Assembly: GCF_016863395.1 (NCBI RefSeq)
Contig: NZ_BOOU01000012.1
Span: 62,001-126,000, forward strand
Direction: 5' to 3'
Source: Sphaerisporangium rufum
Lineage (GTDB): Bacteria > Actinomycetota > Actinomycetes > Streptosporangiales > Streptosporangiaceae
DNA length: 64,000 bases
The first letter of the stretch is position 1, and the number at the start of each line of letters is the position of its first letter. The notes beneath the pieces were generated by a model. The model ran no database searches. It was given only the letters and a program-made list of their open reading frames with translations, and was not told where the DNA came from. Below are positions 1 to 8,570 of this stretch, one piece after another. Made by a program: the position numbers and the translations under genes.

Positions 1-342
1 GGCCGTACCGGCGGCCACGGCGGGGGACGCCACCGCCGTGGCGCCAGGGGCGGCCGTACCGGCGGCCACGGCGGGGAACGCCGCCGCCGGGTATCGGATC
101 CGGCCGCACCCGCGGCCGGGAATGCCCGCCGGGTGGCCGCCACACCGGACCGGCGGCACGGCGGAGACCGGAAGGCCGGGGTGCCAGATCGGCACTCCGG
201 CCCGGTGCGGCGGCCGGGGAATGTAGCGTGAATTCGGCTGGAAAGGGGTCGCTGTTTCGGTCCCCGCCCGCTGGTCGGCGAGAAAAGGCGCGGTTATCGT
301 CGATGGGTCCAGGAAACCGAATCTGTTTCAGGAGCTGCGGCG
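1..342. other. Left-edge region, no gene assigned; contains a 51-bp direct repeat
   Basis: Positions 1-25 are repeated exactly at 52-76 (period 51). The repeat is Ala/Gly/Thr/Pro-rich in two frames. Plus frame 2 is open from the window edge to a TAG at about 224-226 and could be the low-complexity C-terminal tail of a gene entering from the left. A minus frame is also open through the repeat. Neither reading shows a recognisable domain, so I assign no gene. The last 100 bases (about 240-342) precede the NB-ARC gene and hold its ribosome binding site, AGGAG at about 330-334. Confidence 0.4.
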
Positions 343-2664
343 GTGGCCGGGGGCGACGAGAACCGGAAGCGGTCCGCCGCCGCTGCCGGCGAGATTCCGC
401 GGCCGCCTGCCGCCGGTGCCGATGAGGATCCGAAGCGATCTCCCGCCGGTGGCGAAGAGCGGCCGGCCCCGGCCTTCGCACCCTCGCAGGGTTCTCCAGG
501 TCGCCACGGTCCGCCAGGTGGTGACGGCGGCCGGCAGCCGTCCGCGGCCGGAGAGGACCGCCCGGCCGGCGGAAACGACATCAGCGGGACGGTCGCGGGC
601 CCCGCGGTCCAGGCACGCGCCATCCACGGCGATGTGCGCATCACCGTCGGCGGGCGCCCGGAGACACCGGTCCCGGCGCAGCTGCCCCCCGCCCCCGCGA
701 TCTTCGTCGGCCGGGACGCCGAGCTGGCCGGACTCGACCGGTTCCTCGCCGAGGGCGGGCGCGCGCCGGACGCCCCCGCCGTCGTGGTCGTCACCGGGCT
801 CGGCGGCGTCGGCAAGACCTCGCTGGCGCTGAGCTGGCTGCACCGGGTGCGCGACCGTTTCCCCGACGGGCAGCTGTACGTCGACCTGCGCGGCCCGGTG
901 CCGCCCGGCGAGGTGCTGGAGCGGTTCCTGCGCGCGCTCGGCACGCCGCCGGAGCACCTGCCGTCCACCCTGGACGAGCAGGTGGCGGCGTTCCGCACCG
1001 CGGCCGCCGGCCGCCGACTGCTGATCATGCTGGACAACGCGATCTCCGCCGCCCAGGTCCGCACCGTACTGCCCGCCTCGGGTCACGGCCTGGTGCTGGC
1101 CACCTCGCGGGCGCGGCTGTCCGGGCTGGTGGTCGAGGGCGCCCGGTACGCCGACCTGGACCCGCTCGGCCCGGACGCCGCCGTCGACCTGCTGCACCGG
1201 CTGGTCGGCGGCGAGCGGGCCCGCGCCGAGCCGGCCGCGGCCGCCCGCTTGGTCGCGCTGTGCGGACGGCTGCCGATCGCGGTGTGCGCCTCGGCGGCCC
1301 GGCTGGCCCGGCGCCCCCGGCTGCCCATCGCGAGCCTGGTCGGCGAGCTGGCCGACGCCCGGCACCGGCTCGCTGTCCTCAGCGCGGACGACGAACTCTC
1401 CCCGCGCGCGGCCTTCGACGTCTCCTACGCCTCGCTCGCCGCCGACGAGGCCCGGCTTTACCGCATGCTCGGCCGGCATCCCGGCCCGTCGTTCGCGCCC
1501 GGCGCCGCCGCCGCGGCGGGCGGGCTGCCGGCGGAGACGGCGCGCCGCCTGCTGGACCGGCTGGCCGCCGCCGGCCTGGTCACCGCGGAGGCCGGCGGCC
1601 GGTTCCGGCTGCACGACCTGGTCCACCTGCACGCCCGGGAGACCTCGGCCGCGGCCGATCCGCCGGAGCTGCGCGCCGCGGCCTTCACCCGGATCGCGTT
1701 CTGGTACCTCCGCACCGCGGTGGCCGCCGACCTGGTGGTGGTGCCCGGCCGGTGGCATCTCGGCCCGATGTACGAGCCCGCCAAGGCGGCGCCGCCGGCC
1801 TACGACGGCCCGGCCGCCGCGCTGGACCGGCTGGACGACGAGCTGCCGAACCTGCGCGCCCTGCTCGGCCAGGCCCACGAAGAGGGCCGGCATGACCTGG
1901 TGTGGCAGCTCTGCGAGGCACTGTGGGGGCTGTTCCTGCACCGCAAGCACTACGCCGCCTGGGTGGAGACCCACGAGCTCGGGCTCGCCTCGGCGCGGGC
2001 GTGCGCCGACCCGCGGGCCGAGTCCCGCATGCTGGGCGCGCTGTCGGTGGCGCACCTCAACCTGCGAAACTTCGAGCGGGCGCTCGCCCTGTCCCGGCGG
2101 GCCGCCGCCCTGGAACGGTCCGCGGGGTCCGCGCTCGGCGAGGCCGCGGCGCGGGAGCGGATCGGCCTGGCCTGGCTCGGCATGCACCGGCCGGAACGCT
2201 CGATCGAGGAGTTCACCCGGGCCCGGGCGATCCACCAGGGCCTCGGCCGGCGCCGGGGGATCGCGCTGATGACCCGGCGGCTCGGCGAGGCCTACCGCGA
2301 CACCGGGCGGTACGACCTGGCGGCCGCCCACCTCGCCGAGGCCTGCGGCGTCTTCCGCGACCTCGGCGAACCCTACCTCCAGGCCCGCACCCTGACCGAG
2401 CTGGGCCGGGTGCATCTGCTGGCCGGCCGGCCGCGGCCGGCGGCGGGCGCCCTGGCCCGGGCGCTCGCCCTGGTGACCGGGCTCGGCGCGCGGTACGAGC
2501 AGGCTCAGATCCGGCTGCTGCTGGCGGAGCTGGCGACGGCCGGCGGCGACCCGGCCGGGGCCCGCGCCCACCTGGAGACGGCGCTGGAGATCTTCACCGA
2601 GCTCGGCGCGCCGCAGCGCCAGCGGGTCCGCTGGCTCCTGGACGGCCTGCCGCCCGGGCGGTGA
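343..2664 (+). CDS. NB-ARC/TPR (STAND, NLR-like) ATPase with RHIM-like amyloid motif
   Basis: 773 residues from a GTG start, with AGGAG eight bases upstream. Residues 1-77 are a disordered Gly/Pro/Arg/Glu-rich tail. Residues 78-100 form a compact hydrophobic motif (NDISGTVAGPAVQARAIHG followed by DVRI) resembling the RHIM/PP-like bacterial amyloid signalling sequences (BASS3 type) found on actinobacterial NLRs. An NB-ARC ATPase follows: Walker A GLGGVGKT (152-159), Walker B LLIMLDN (226-232) and a GLPLA-like motif (GRLPIAV). Next come a winged-helix region (FRLHDLVHLHAR) and about six TPR-like repeats to the C-terminus. Known STAND proteins bind a signal through the repeats, oligomerise and trigger an effector through the N-terminal motif. 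A cytoplasmic defence or signalling role is inferred. No effector with a matching motif is visible, but only 342 bases upstream are present. Confidence 0.88.
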   Translation: MAGGDENRKRSAAAAGEIPRPPAAGADEDPKRSPAGGEERPAPAFAPSQGSPGRHGPPGGDGGRQPSAAGEDRPAGGNDISGTVAGPAVQARAIHGDVRITVGGRPETPVPAQLPPAPAIFVGRDAELAGLDRFLAEGGRAPDAPAVVVVTGLGGVGKTSLALSWLHRVRDRFPDGQLYVDLRGPVPPGEVLERFLRALGTPPEHLPSTLDEQVAAFRTAAAGRRLLIMLDNAISAAQVRTVLPASGHGLVLATSRARLSGLVVEGARYADLDPLGPDAAVDLLHRLVGGERARAEPAAAARLVALCGRLPIAVCASAARLARRPRLPIASLVGELADARHRLAVLSADDELSPRAAFDVSYASLAADEARLYRMLGRHPGPSFAPGAAAAAGGLPAETARRLLDRLAAAGLVTAEAGGRFRLHDLVHLHARETSAAADPPELRAAAFTRIAFWYLRTAVAADLVVVPGRWHLGPMYEPAKAAPPAYDGPAAALDRLDDELPNLRALLGQAHEEGRHDLVWQLCEALWGLFLHRKHYAAWVETHELGLASARACADPRAESRMLGALSVAHLNLRNFERALALSRRAAALERSAGSALGEAAARERIGLAWLGMHRPERSIEEFTRARAIHQGLGRRRGIALMTRRLGEAYRDTGRYDLAAAHLAEACGVFRDLGEPYLQARTLTELGRVHLLAGRPRPAAGALARALALVTGLGARYEQAQIRLLLAELATAGGDPAGARAHLETALEIFTELGAPQRQRVRWLLDGLPPGR

Positions 2665-3091
2665 CGATCATCATGATCCGGATGCCCTGTCCAGATGACG
2701 GGCGGCCGGCGACGAGCGTGGCGGTGCCGAGCGTGGCGGTGCCGAGCGCCGTAATGCCGAGCGTGGCGGTGCCGAGTACCGGCAGCCGGTCGCCGCCGGC
2801 CAGCCAGGCGTGCGCCGCCGAGGCGGCCGCCCAGGCAGGTCCGGCGAGCCGGACGGCCTGCCCGTCCCGGGCCCGGACCAGGCAGCCGCCGGCGCCGGTC
2901 GGAGCCGCGGCCACCAGGCAGCCCGGGAACCGCGCGAGCGCCGCGGCCGGGCCGCCGGGATCGGCGGCCGGGCAGACGAGCACGTCGGCCAGCGGCGACC
3001 AGGCCGCGTCGTCCGCCGTCGCGCTGAGGTGCTCGTCCACCAGGACGGTGCCGGCCGCCCGGCCGGTCACCACCACCCGGACCCGGTTCAC
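2594..3091 (-). CDS. Unknown small protein, translationally coupled to the GT-B-like gene
   Basis: About 165 residues. The GTG start lies inside the GTGA overlap with the stop of the upstream gene (stop 3088-3090), the usual sign of translational coupling. The first 110 residues have normal actinobacterial composition (RVRVVVTGRAAGTVLVDEHL...) but no family I recognise. The C-terminal third is low-complexity: a LGTAT pentapeptide repeated from a 15-bp DNA repeat at about 2715-2780, then an Arg/Ala/Gly tail. The 3' end runs 71 bases into the 3' end of the convergent NB-ARC gene, which is unusual. The stop could be misassigned only through a frameshift. The function is unknown. A role with its neighbour is suggested by coupling alone. 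Confidence 0.6.
   Translation of the reverse strand: MNRVRVVVTGRAAGTVLVDEHLSATADDAAWSPLADVLVCPAADPGGPAAALARFPGCLVAAAPTGAGGCLVRARDGQAVRLAGPAWAAASAAHAWLAGGDRLPVLGTATLGITALGTATLGTATLVAGRPSSGQGIRIMMIVTARAAGRPGASGPAGAAARRAR
2715..2780. repeat. 15-bp tandem repeat inside the small unknown gene
   Basis: About four copies of GAGCGTGGCGGTGCC-like units, the third diverged. On the minus strand they encode the repeated LGTAT block of the 165-residue protein. Confidence 0.7.
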
Positions 3092-4512
3092 CGGTGACCG
3101 CCGGTGCCGGCGTCCGGAGCCGGCGGAGCCACGGATCGCCGGCCGGGCACCGCGACCGGACCGGCCGCCGGCGCCGTGCCGGCTATCGGCGCCGCGCCGG
3201 CTATCGGGATCGTGCCGGCCATCGGGGTCGTGCCGGTCACCGGCGCCGTGCCGGTCACCGGGGTGGTGCCGGGCGTCGGGATCGGGACGTCCACCGGGAT
3301 CGGGACGGGCATCGGCGGCGGCGCGGCGGGCAGGACACCGGGCGGCTCGGGCAGTCCCAGCAGCCGGTACATCGTCCGGCGCAGCACGTCCGCGGCGCCG
3401 CCCGGGAGCGAGGTGAGCGCTGCCCGCATCCGGGTGGTGGTGTCCGGTGACCACCGGGCCGCCGCCCGGTCGAGCTGCGCCGGGATCGGCGTGCCGGGCG
3501 CCAGCGGCTCGGCCACCGAGGCCAGCCGGGCGAAGGCGGACCCCGGTAGTACGTTCCGCGCCGCGAACGGCGCGAGCAGCACCGGCCGGCCGAGCGCGGC
3601 TCCGTAGACGGCGATGGAGCTGCGATCGGCGAGCAGCACGTCGGCGGCCACCAGCGCCGCCCGCCAGCCCTCCTCCGGCGGGAGCAGTACGGCGCCCGCG
3701 CGGGTGCCGGCGGAGAACCACGACCGGATCTGCCGCCGGCCGTGCACCACCCAGGTGTTCGGGTGCAGCACGACGACCACCCGGACCCCGGCGCCCGCTG
3801 CGCCGCCCGCCAGCCGGACCAGCAGGTCGGGGTGGCGGGCCAGCAGCGAATCCGCGCCGAAGTGCGAGGAGACCATGAGCAGCCGCTGCCCTGGCCCGAC
3901 ACCGAGGGCCGCCCGGTACGCCGCCCGGTGCGGCAGGCCGGCCAGCAGGCGGTCGAAGCACAGGTCGCCGGCCACCACCGCGGCCGGTAGCGCCGCCGGG
4001 CATTCCTCGGCCAGCACCCGGCGGTGGTCCTCATGCCCGAGCATGATGGCCGCCGGGATCACCCGCCCGTGCATGGTCATCCCCTGGAGTCCCAGTCCGT
4101 TCACCGCCTGCGGCGCCGGCGGCCCGTACCCGGCCTCTCGGGGCACGTAGTAGTTCGGCCCGGCGCCGTGAAAGACGGTCATCACGGGGGCGCGCAGCCG
4201 GTCCAGCATGCCCTGCCCGGCCGCCACCGCCAGGTCGAACGGGGTCTCGGCCGCCTGCGCCCACGGCATGACCAGCGCCCCCGTGGTGCTCAGGAACTCG
4301 TGCGCCCCCCGCGCCAGCCGCGACGACGGCGGCACGGTGTAGACGACCTGGATCCGCCGGTCCTCCTCGATGAGCGGCGCGTGGTCCATCAGCCGCGTCG
4401 CGCCCGCCAGATGGTGCGCCACCATCACCGCGGTGCGCCGCACGCCGTGGGTCTCCGCCGCGGTCGCCTCCGGAGAGAACGGCCCTCGCAGCTGCTCCTG
4501 CCCGCACGTCAT
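3088..4512 (-). CDS. GT-B-like glycosyl/glycerophosphotransferase-like protein with Pro/Thr-rich tail
   Basis: 474 residues from the ATG at 4510-4512, which has GGGAG about nine bases upstream. The longer reading back to 4662 lacks a site and is Gly/Arg noise. The N-terminal half (RRTAVMVAHHLAGATRLMD, DLAVAAGQG, VFHGAGPNYY) and C-terminal half (LMVSSHFGADSLL, VVVLHPNTWVVHG, LVAADVLLADRSSIAVYGA) look like two Rossmann-type lobes. The LLADRSS segment resembles the acceptor/donor site of CDP-glycerol glycerophosphotransferases and GT-B glycosyltransferases, so a cell-envelope transfer reaction is inferred with low certainty. The last 80 or so residues are Pro/Thr-rich six-residue repeats encoded by an 18-bp DNA repeat. 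No signal peptide or membrane segment is present. The small gene downstream overlaps by four bases. Confidence 0.7.
   Translation of the reverse strand: MTCGQEQLRGPFSPEATAAETHGVRRTAVMVAHHLAGATRLMDHAPLIEEDRRIQVVYTVPPSSRLARGAHEFLSTTGALVMPWAQAAETPFDLAVAAGQGMLDRLRAPVMTVFHGAGPNYYVPREAGYGPPAPQAVNGLGLQGMTMHGRVIPAAIMLGHEDHRRVLAEECPAALPAAVVAGDLCFDRLLAGLPHRAAYRAALGVGPGQRLLMVSSHFGADSLLARHPDLLVRLAGGAAGAGVRVVVVLHPNTWVVHGRRQIRSWFSAGTRAGAVLLPPEEGWRAALVAADVLLADRSSIAVYGAALGRPVLLAPFAARNVLPGSAFARLASVAEPLAPGTPIPAQLDRAAARWSPDTTTRMRAALTSLPGGAADVLRRTMYRLLGLPEPPGVLPAAPPPMPVPIPVDVPIPTPGTTPVTGTAPVTGTTPMAGTIPIAGAAPIAGTAPAAGPVAVPGRRSVAPPAPDAGTGGHR
3177..3270. repeat. 18-bp tandem repeat encoding a Pro-rich tail
   Basis: Five or so imperfect units of the type CCGGCTATCGGGATCGTG. 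On the minus strand they encode hexapeptides such as TAPVTG, TTPMAG and TIPIAG at the C-terminus of the GT-B-like protein. Confidence 0.75.
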
Positions 4513-4595
4513 GATCTTCTCCCTGCTCGCCGGCGGCCCCCTCGCGGAACCACCGGCGGCAGCATGCGAGCCGGCACCGGATGAAGACCTTGCGG

Positions 4596-4679
4596 TCAGG
4601 TGGACGCCGACCTTGCCGAGTCCTCCGTTCTCACCCGGCCGGCGGTCATGAACCCGCCGCATTCGGAGTTTTTGATCAT
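4596..4679 (-). CDS. Candidate 27-residue peptide ahead of the GT-B-like gene
   Basis: An ATG at 4677-4679 has AAGGA at a suitable distance upstream and opens a 27-codon frame beginning MIKNSECGGF and ending before the GT-B-like gene, 83 bases away. The same frame stays open further upstream to 4868 (90 codons, MFSTMMAVTMGALF...), preceded by a G-rich stretch that could also serve as a binding site. Codon use is less GC-biased than in the neighbours, so either reading could be chance in a low-GC stretch. No family recognised. Confidence 0.25.
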   Translation of the reverse strand: MIKNSECGGFMTAGRVRTEDSARSAST

Positions 4680-5134
4680 GAAGATGTCCTTGCCTTTGCC
4701 CTCGACGGCGGCCGCGACAAGTGATGTCCCATATGTAGCAAAAGCGACATTGGTTAGGGTGCTGGTGGTTTTATGCTGACATGGAGGCAAGTGCGTAATG
4801 CTCGTGGCGGTGGTCGGTGACATATGGAAGAGTGCGCCCATGGTCACGGCCATCATGGTGCTGAACATGTAGATTGGTGCCCCCTGGTGGGTTTAGGTGC
4901 ATAGATCCCTCTTGATCTACCAAAGCTGATCATATCTAGATAGCGGAGTTCCGCAACCCTGATTGAGTTCTCTCCATATCGAGATTCACGTGGCAGGTAA
5001 ATGCGATTTTCAGTCTTCTGTTTGCTTCAGTAAGCGAAGTTAGCGATAAATCGGCATTGGACCGATGCGTAGCCATATGTCACGCTTTCAGAAAGTTGCC
5101 GATCCGGGCGTGGGGAGACACCGGAGGGGGCGGA
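4680..5134. promoter_or_regulatory. Relatively AT-rich divergent intergenic region upstream of the SARP gene
   Basis: About 450 bases that are clearly richer in A/T than anything around them (for example 4870-5060). They lie between the divergent GT-B-like operon and the AfsR-like gene, so both promoters should be here. Short inverted elements are visible: an ATCTAGAT palindrome near 4933 and ATCGG/CCGAT arms at 5050-5066. AGCGA occurs twice nine bases apart at 5033-5046. I cannot assign -35/-10 boxes with confidence. The composition could mark horizontal transfer or a dense regulatory region. Confidence 0.5.
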
Positions 5135-8100
5135 GTGGACTTCAGGCTGCTCGGTCGTGGCGTGGGGATCGTCTTGGACATCGGCGGGCGCAGCCACCCG
5201 CTCGGCACGCCCCAGCAGCAGATCGTGCTGGCGAGCCTGCTGCTGGACGAGGGCGGGCATGTCCCGGCGGACATCCTGATCGGCCGGCTGTGGGGTGATC
5301 ACCCGCCGCGCAAGGCCTCGGACAACCTGCACAGCGCGGTGTCCCACGTTCGCCGCCGGCTGCGCGAGATCACCGGAGACGGTGTCCAGATCGTGGTCAA
5401 GGGGGGTACCTACGCGCTGACCCTCGGCTCGGCCAAGGTCGACCTCCACCAGTTCCGCCGGTTGCGCCGCCGGGCGCTGGCGGTGGAGCGTAGTGGTGAT
5501 CCCGAGCTTGGCATCCGGCTGCTACGCGAGGCGGAACGGCTGTGGCCGGGCGACGCTCTGGCCGGACTGCCCGGCGCCTGGGCCGGCCGGATGGCGGGCT
5601 GGCTCGCCGAGGAACGCGCCGGAGCCCGGCGTGAGCGGATCGAGCTGGAACTGAGCCTGGGCCGGCATGCCGAGATCCTGGATGAGCTGCGCGGGCTCAC
5701 CGCCCGGCATCCGGCCGACGAGCCGTACGCCGCCCAGCTGATGACGGCCCTGTACCTGGCCGGCCGGCGGGTGGACGCGCTCGACGTCTACCGGCGCACC
5801 CGACGCCACCTGATGGACGAGCTCGGTACCGAACCGGGACCGGTGTTGCGCGAGGCGCACATGCGCGTACTCAACGGCGCCCCCGACCTCGCGGCCACCG
5901 CGGCCGGCCGGACGGCGGACCCCGGATCCACGCCGAACACCCTGCCCCGCGACATCCCCCACTTCACCGGCCGGCAGCCGGAGATCGCGGCGGCGAGCGC
6001 GCCGCCGGACGGCACGCGGGCCGTGGTGATCCAGGGCATGACGGGAGTGGGTAAGACGGCACTGGCCGTGCATCTGGCCCACCGCTCGACCGGCCGGTAT
6101 CCGGACGCCGCCCTGTACCTCGACCTGCGCGCGCACGACCCGGTGCGGCCGCCGCTGGACACCGCGGCGGCCCTGCTGGAACTGCTGCGCATGCTCGGCG
6201 TCGCTCCAGCGGCCGTACCCGCGTCCCTGGGCGCACGGGCCGTGCTGTGGCAGGCCGAGCTCGCCGCGCGGCGGGCCGTCGTGGTGCTGGATGACGCCGC
6301 CGGCCCGGAGCAGGTGGCACCACTGCTGGGCCGGGCGTCGTCCAGCCTCGTCATGGTGACCACCCAGGCCCGGTTCGACGGGACGGCCGGGATCCGCCGC
6401 ATCTCCCTCGGGGTGCTCCCGCCCGCGGACGCCGCGGCGCTGACCGAACGGCTGGCCGGTGCGGGGGCCGACCCTGGACGAGTCGATGAGGTGGTGCGGC
6501 TGTGCGGCGGCCTGCCGCTGGCCATCACGCTGTGTGCCGGGCGCCCGTCGCCCGCGGGGCCGGACCGGGAGTGCCGGGACGGCGACTCGCCGGCCCGCCC
6601 GGAGATGAGCGCGGGCGCCGGGCGGCCTGGCCGGATCGCGCGTCATCGAGCGGCGCCATGGGACCGTTCCATTCAGGACGCCCTGCCGGAGGTCCACTCG
6701 GCGTTCGAAATTTCCTACCGGACGTTGCCCGAGGAGGCGCGGGCCGCGTTTCGGCGGCTCGGTCTGTCACCGTGCCGGGACTTCGGCGAGGACCACGCCG
6801 CGGCACTGTTCGGCACCACGGTGGCGCGGGCCCGAGAGCTGCTCGGCCTGCTGCTCCGCCATCATCTGCTCCAGCAGGTGGGACCGGACCACTACCGCTT
6901 CCACGACCTGGTCGGCGCGTACGCGTACGACCGCGCATGGCGGGAGGACACCGCTGCGGAGAACCGGCGGGCGGTCACCCGGCTGCTCGACGACCGGCTG
7001 CGCATGGTGGAGGCGGCGAGCCGGGCCGTCCGCCGCCTGGATGAGAGGGCGGACGAAGGGGCGGTGGAAAGCCCCGATCCCGTGGCCGTCCGGCGCGCGC
7101 TGGCGGGGGAGTGGGGTGGCGTTCTTGCGCTGGTGCAGTGGACGGCGGAGAGCGAGGTCGGCGAGTGGCTGACGTATCCCGGCCGGTTCATGCGGTCGAT
7201 GGCGGAGTTCCTGGACACCGAGGGGTACTGGGAGGACGCCCGCACCGGGCACGGGCTGGCGCTCGTCGCCGCCCGGCGGCGGCGGGACACCGCCGGTATC
7301 GCCCGCGCCTCGCTGGACCTGGGGTTCGCGTGCTTTCGGACCGGCTGTCACCAGGAGGCCCGGGAGAACACGCAGGCGGCGATGACCCTGTACCGTTCCA
7401 TCGGTGATCGCCAAGCGGTCGCCCGTTGCCAGGATCGGCTTGGTGTCATCTGCTGGGCGACCTCCGACTACCGGTCGGCCCTGGCCTACCACGAGGAGGC
7501 GCAGGAGCGGTACCACGCGGTCGGCGACGCCAAAGGGCGGGCGGAGGCGCTCGGCCATCAAGGGATCGTCCACTTCCACCTGGGTAACTACCGGGATTCG
7601 TTGGACCTGTTCACCCGTGCTCTGGCGCTGCACCGGCACATCGGTGATCGTCGCGGGGAGGCCAAGGCGCTGAACAACGCGGGGGATGTGCGCAAGCGTC
7701 TGGGCGACCGCCGGGAGGCCGTCCGGCTCTACCGGGAATCGTTGCGGATCTTCCAGGAGATCGACGGCCGGCAGAACCACGCGATCCTCTCCGGCAATCT
7801 GGGAGATGTACGCCGGTACGAGGGCCGGTACCAAGAGGCGCTGGACTGTTACCGCAAGGCCATGGTGACCTTCCAGCAGACGGGGGACCGGCCCAACCAG
7901 GCGGAGATCCTCAACAGCATCGGCAGTACTTACCTGCGGATGGGCGGGGTGGACGGGGCGCTGGTGCACCACCAGGAGGCCCAGCGCCTGGCGGAGGAGA
8001 TCGCCGACACCTACCAGCTTCTGAGGGGGATGCTGGGGGTGGCGGGCGTGCACTGCGCCACCGGCCGGTACGCCCAGGCGCGGGACCTCGGCCGCCGGGC

Positions 8101-8305
8101 CGTCGCCCTTGCCCGGTCGATCGGTGATCTGTACCAAGAGGCCCGCGCTCATCGGCGGATGGCCGATGCCCAGCTCTGTCTGGGCGGTCCGGAAGAGGCG
8201 CGGATCTCCTGGCGACTGGCGCACGGGCTGCTGTCCCAATTGGGCCTGCCGCAGGCGGAGGAGGTTCGCGTCCGCCTCCAGGACCTGGGCGGCACCGGGC
8301 CGTGA
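5135..8305 (+). CDS. AfsR-like SARP/NB-ARC/TPR transcriptional regulator
   Basis: 1056 residues from the GTG at 5135, with GGAGGGGG just upstream. The longer ATG reading adds 26 unlikely residues. Residues 1-98 form an OmpR-type winged helix (VDFRLLGRG, LLLDEGGHVP, LIGRLWG). About 104-250 is the bacterial transcriptional activation domain (HQFRRL, HPADEPYAAQLMTALY, GRRVDALDVYRR). An NB-ARC ATPase follows with Walker A GMTGVGKT (about 301-308) and Walker B AVVVLDDA (about 381-388). The C-terminal third holds six or more TPR repeats with GDRxGEAxALNNxG-type spacing. This is the AfsR architecture: ATP-controlled DNA binding, usually activating secondary metabolism or morphological genes. No biosynthetic cluster lies adjacent, so its target may be the divergent GT-B-like operon or distant genes. 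Confidence 0.9.
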   Translation: MDFRLLGRGVGIVLDIGGRSHPLGTPQQQIVLASLLLDEGGHVPADILIGRLWGDHPPRKASDNLHSAVSHVRRRLREITGDGVQIVVKGGTYALTLGSAKVDLHQFRRLRRRALAVERSGDPELGIRLLREAERLWPGDALAGLPGAWAGRMAGWLAEERAGARRERIELELSLGRHAEILDELRGLTARHPADEPYAAQLMTALYLAGRRVDALDVYRRTRRHLMDELGTEPGPVLREAHMRVLNGAPDLAATAAGRTADPGSTPNTLPRDIPHFTGRQPEIAAASAPPDGTRAVVIQGMTGVGKTALAVHLAHRSTGRYPDAALYLDLRAHDPVRPPLDTAAALLELLRMLGVAPAAVPASLGARAVLWQAELAARRAVVVLDDAAGPEQVAPLLGRASSSLVMVTTQARFDGTAGIRRISLGVLPPADAAALTERLAGAGADPGRVDEVVRLCGGLPLAITLCAGRPSPAGPDRECRDGDSPARPEMSAGAGRPGRIARHRAAPWDRSIQDALPEVHSAFEISYRTLPEEARAAFRRLGLSPCRDFGEDHAAALFGTTVARARELLGLLLRHHLLQQVGPDHYRFHDLVGAYAYDRAWREDTAAENRRAVTRLLDDRLRMVEAASRAVRRLDERADEGAVESPDPVAVRRALAGEWGGVLALVQWTAESEVGEWLTYPGRFMRSMAEFLDTEGYWEDARTGHGLALVAARRRRDTAGIARASLDLGFACFRTGCHQEARENTQAAMTLYRSIGDRQAVARCQDRLGVICWATSDYRSALAYHEEAQERYHAVGDAKGRAEALGHQGIVHFHLGNYRDSLDLFTRALALHRHIGDRRGEAKALNNAGDVRKRLGDRREAVRLYRESLRIFQEIDGRQNHAILSGNLGDVRRYEGRYQEALDCYRKAMVTFQQTGDRPNQAEILNSIGSTYLRMGGVDGALVHHQEAQRLAEEIADTYQLLRGMLGVAGVHCATGRYAQARDLGRRAVALARSIGDLYQEARAHRRMADAQLCLGGPEEARISWRLAHGLLSQLGLPQAEEVRVRLQDLGGTGP

Positions 8306-8570
8306 CGCCGCCTCATCGCTGTCACCGGGCCGCCGTCCGGTGGCCGCGAGACCTTCACGGGCGGTCGTCGCGAGTCCGATCGCGACCGCCGAGCCCGGTC
8401 CCGGTCGCAGTGCCATCCCGGGCTGCTCCGACAAGGGTGATGGACGGCCTGGCGCGGTCACCGGTGATATGCGAGAGATAGGGCGAAGGACCGATCTATC
8501 CAGAGTTGACGGGGCTGTCCTACCATGGCGGCACATCCAACCCGCGGGTCGACATGGGACGGCGAGGCCG

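Noticed and set aside
328-2571. Long minus-strand open frame (747 codons) under the NB-ARC gene
   Set aside because: It is a codon shadow in GC-rich DNA: Gly/Arg/Gln/Val-rich, no domain, while the plus strand carries clear NB-ARC and TPR motifs.
5057-5134. ATG-initiated N-terminal extension of the AfsR-like gene
   Set aside because: The GTG at 5135 has GGAGGGGG upstream and starts exactly where SARP homology begins. The 26 extra residues look like noncoding leader.
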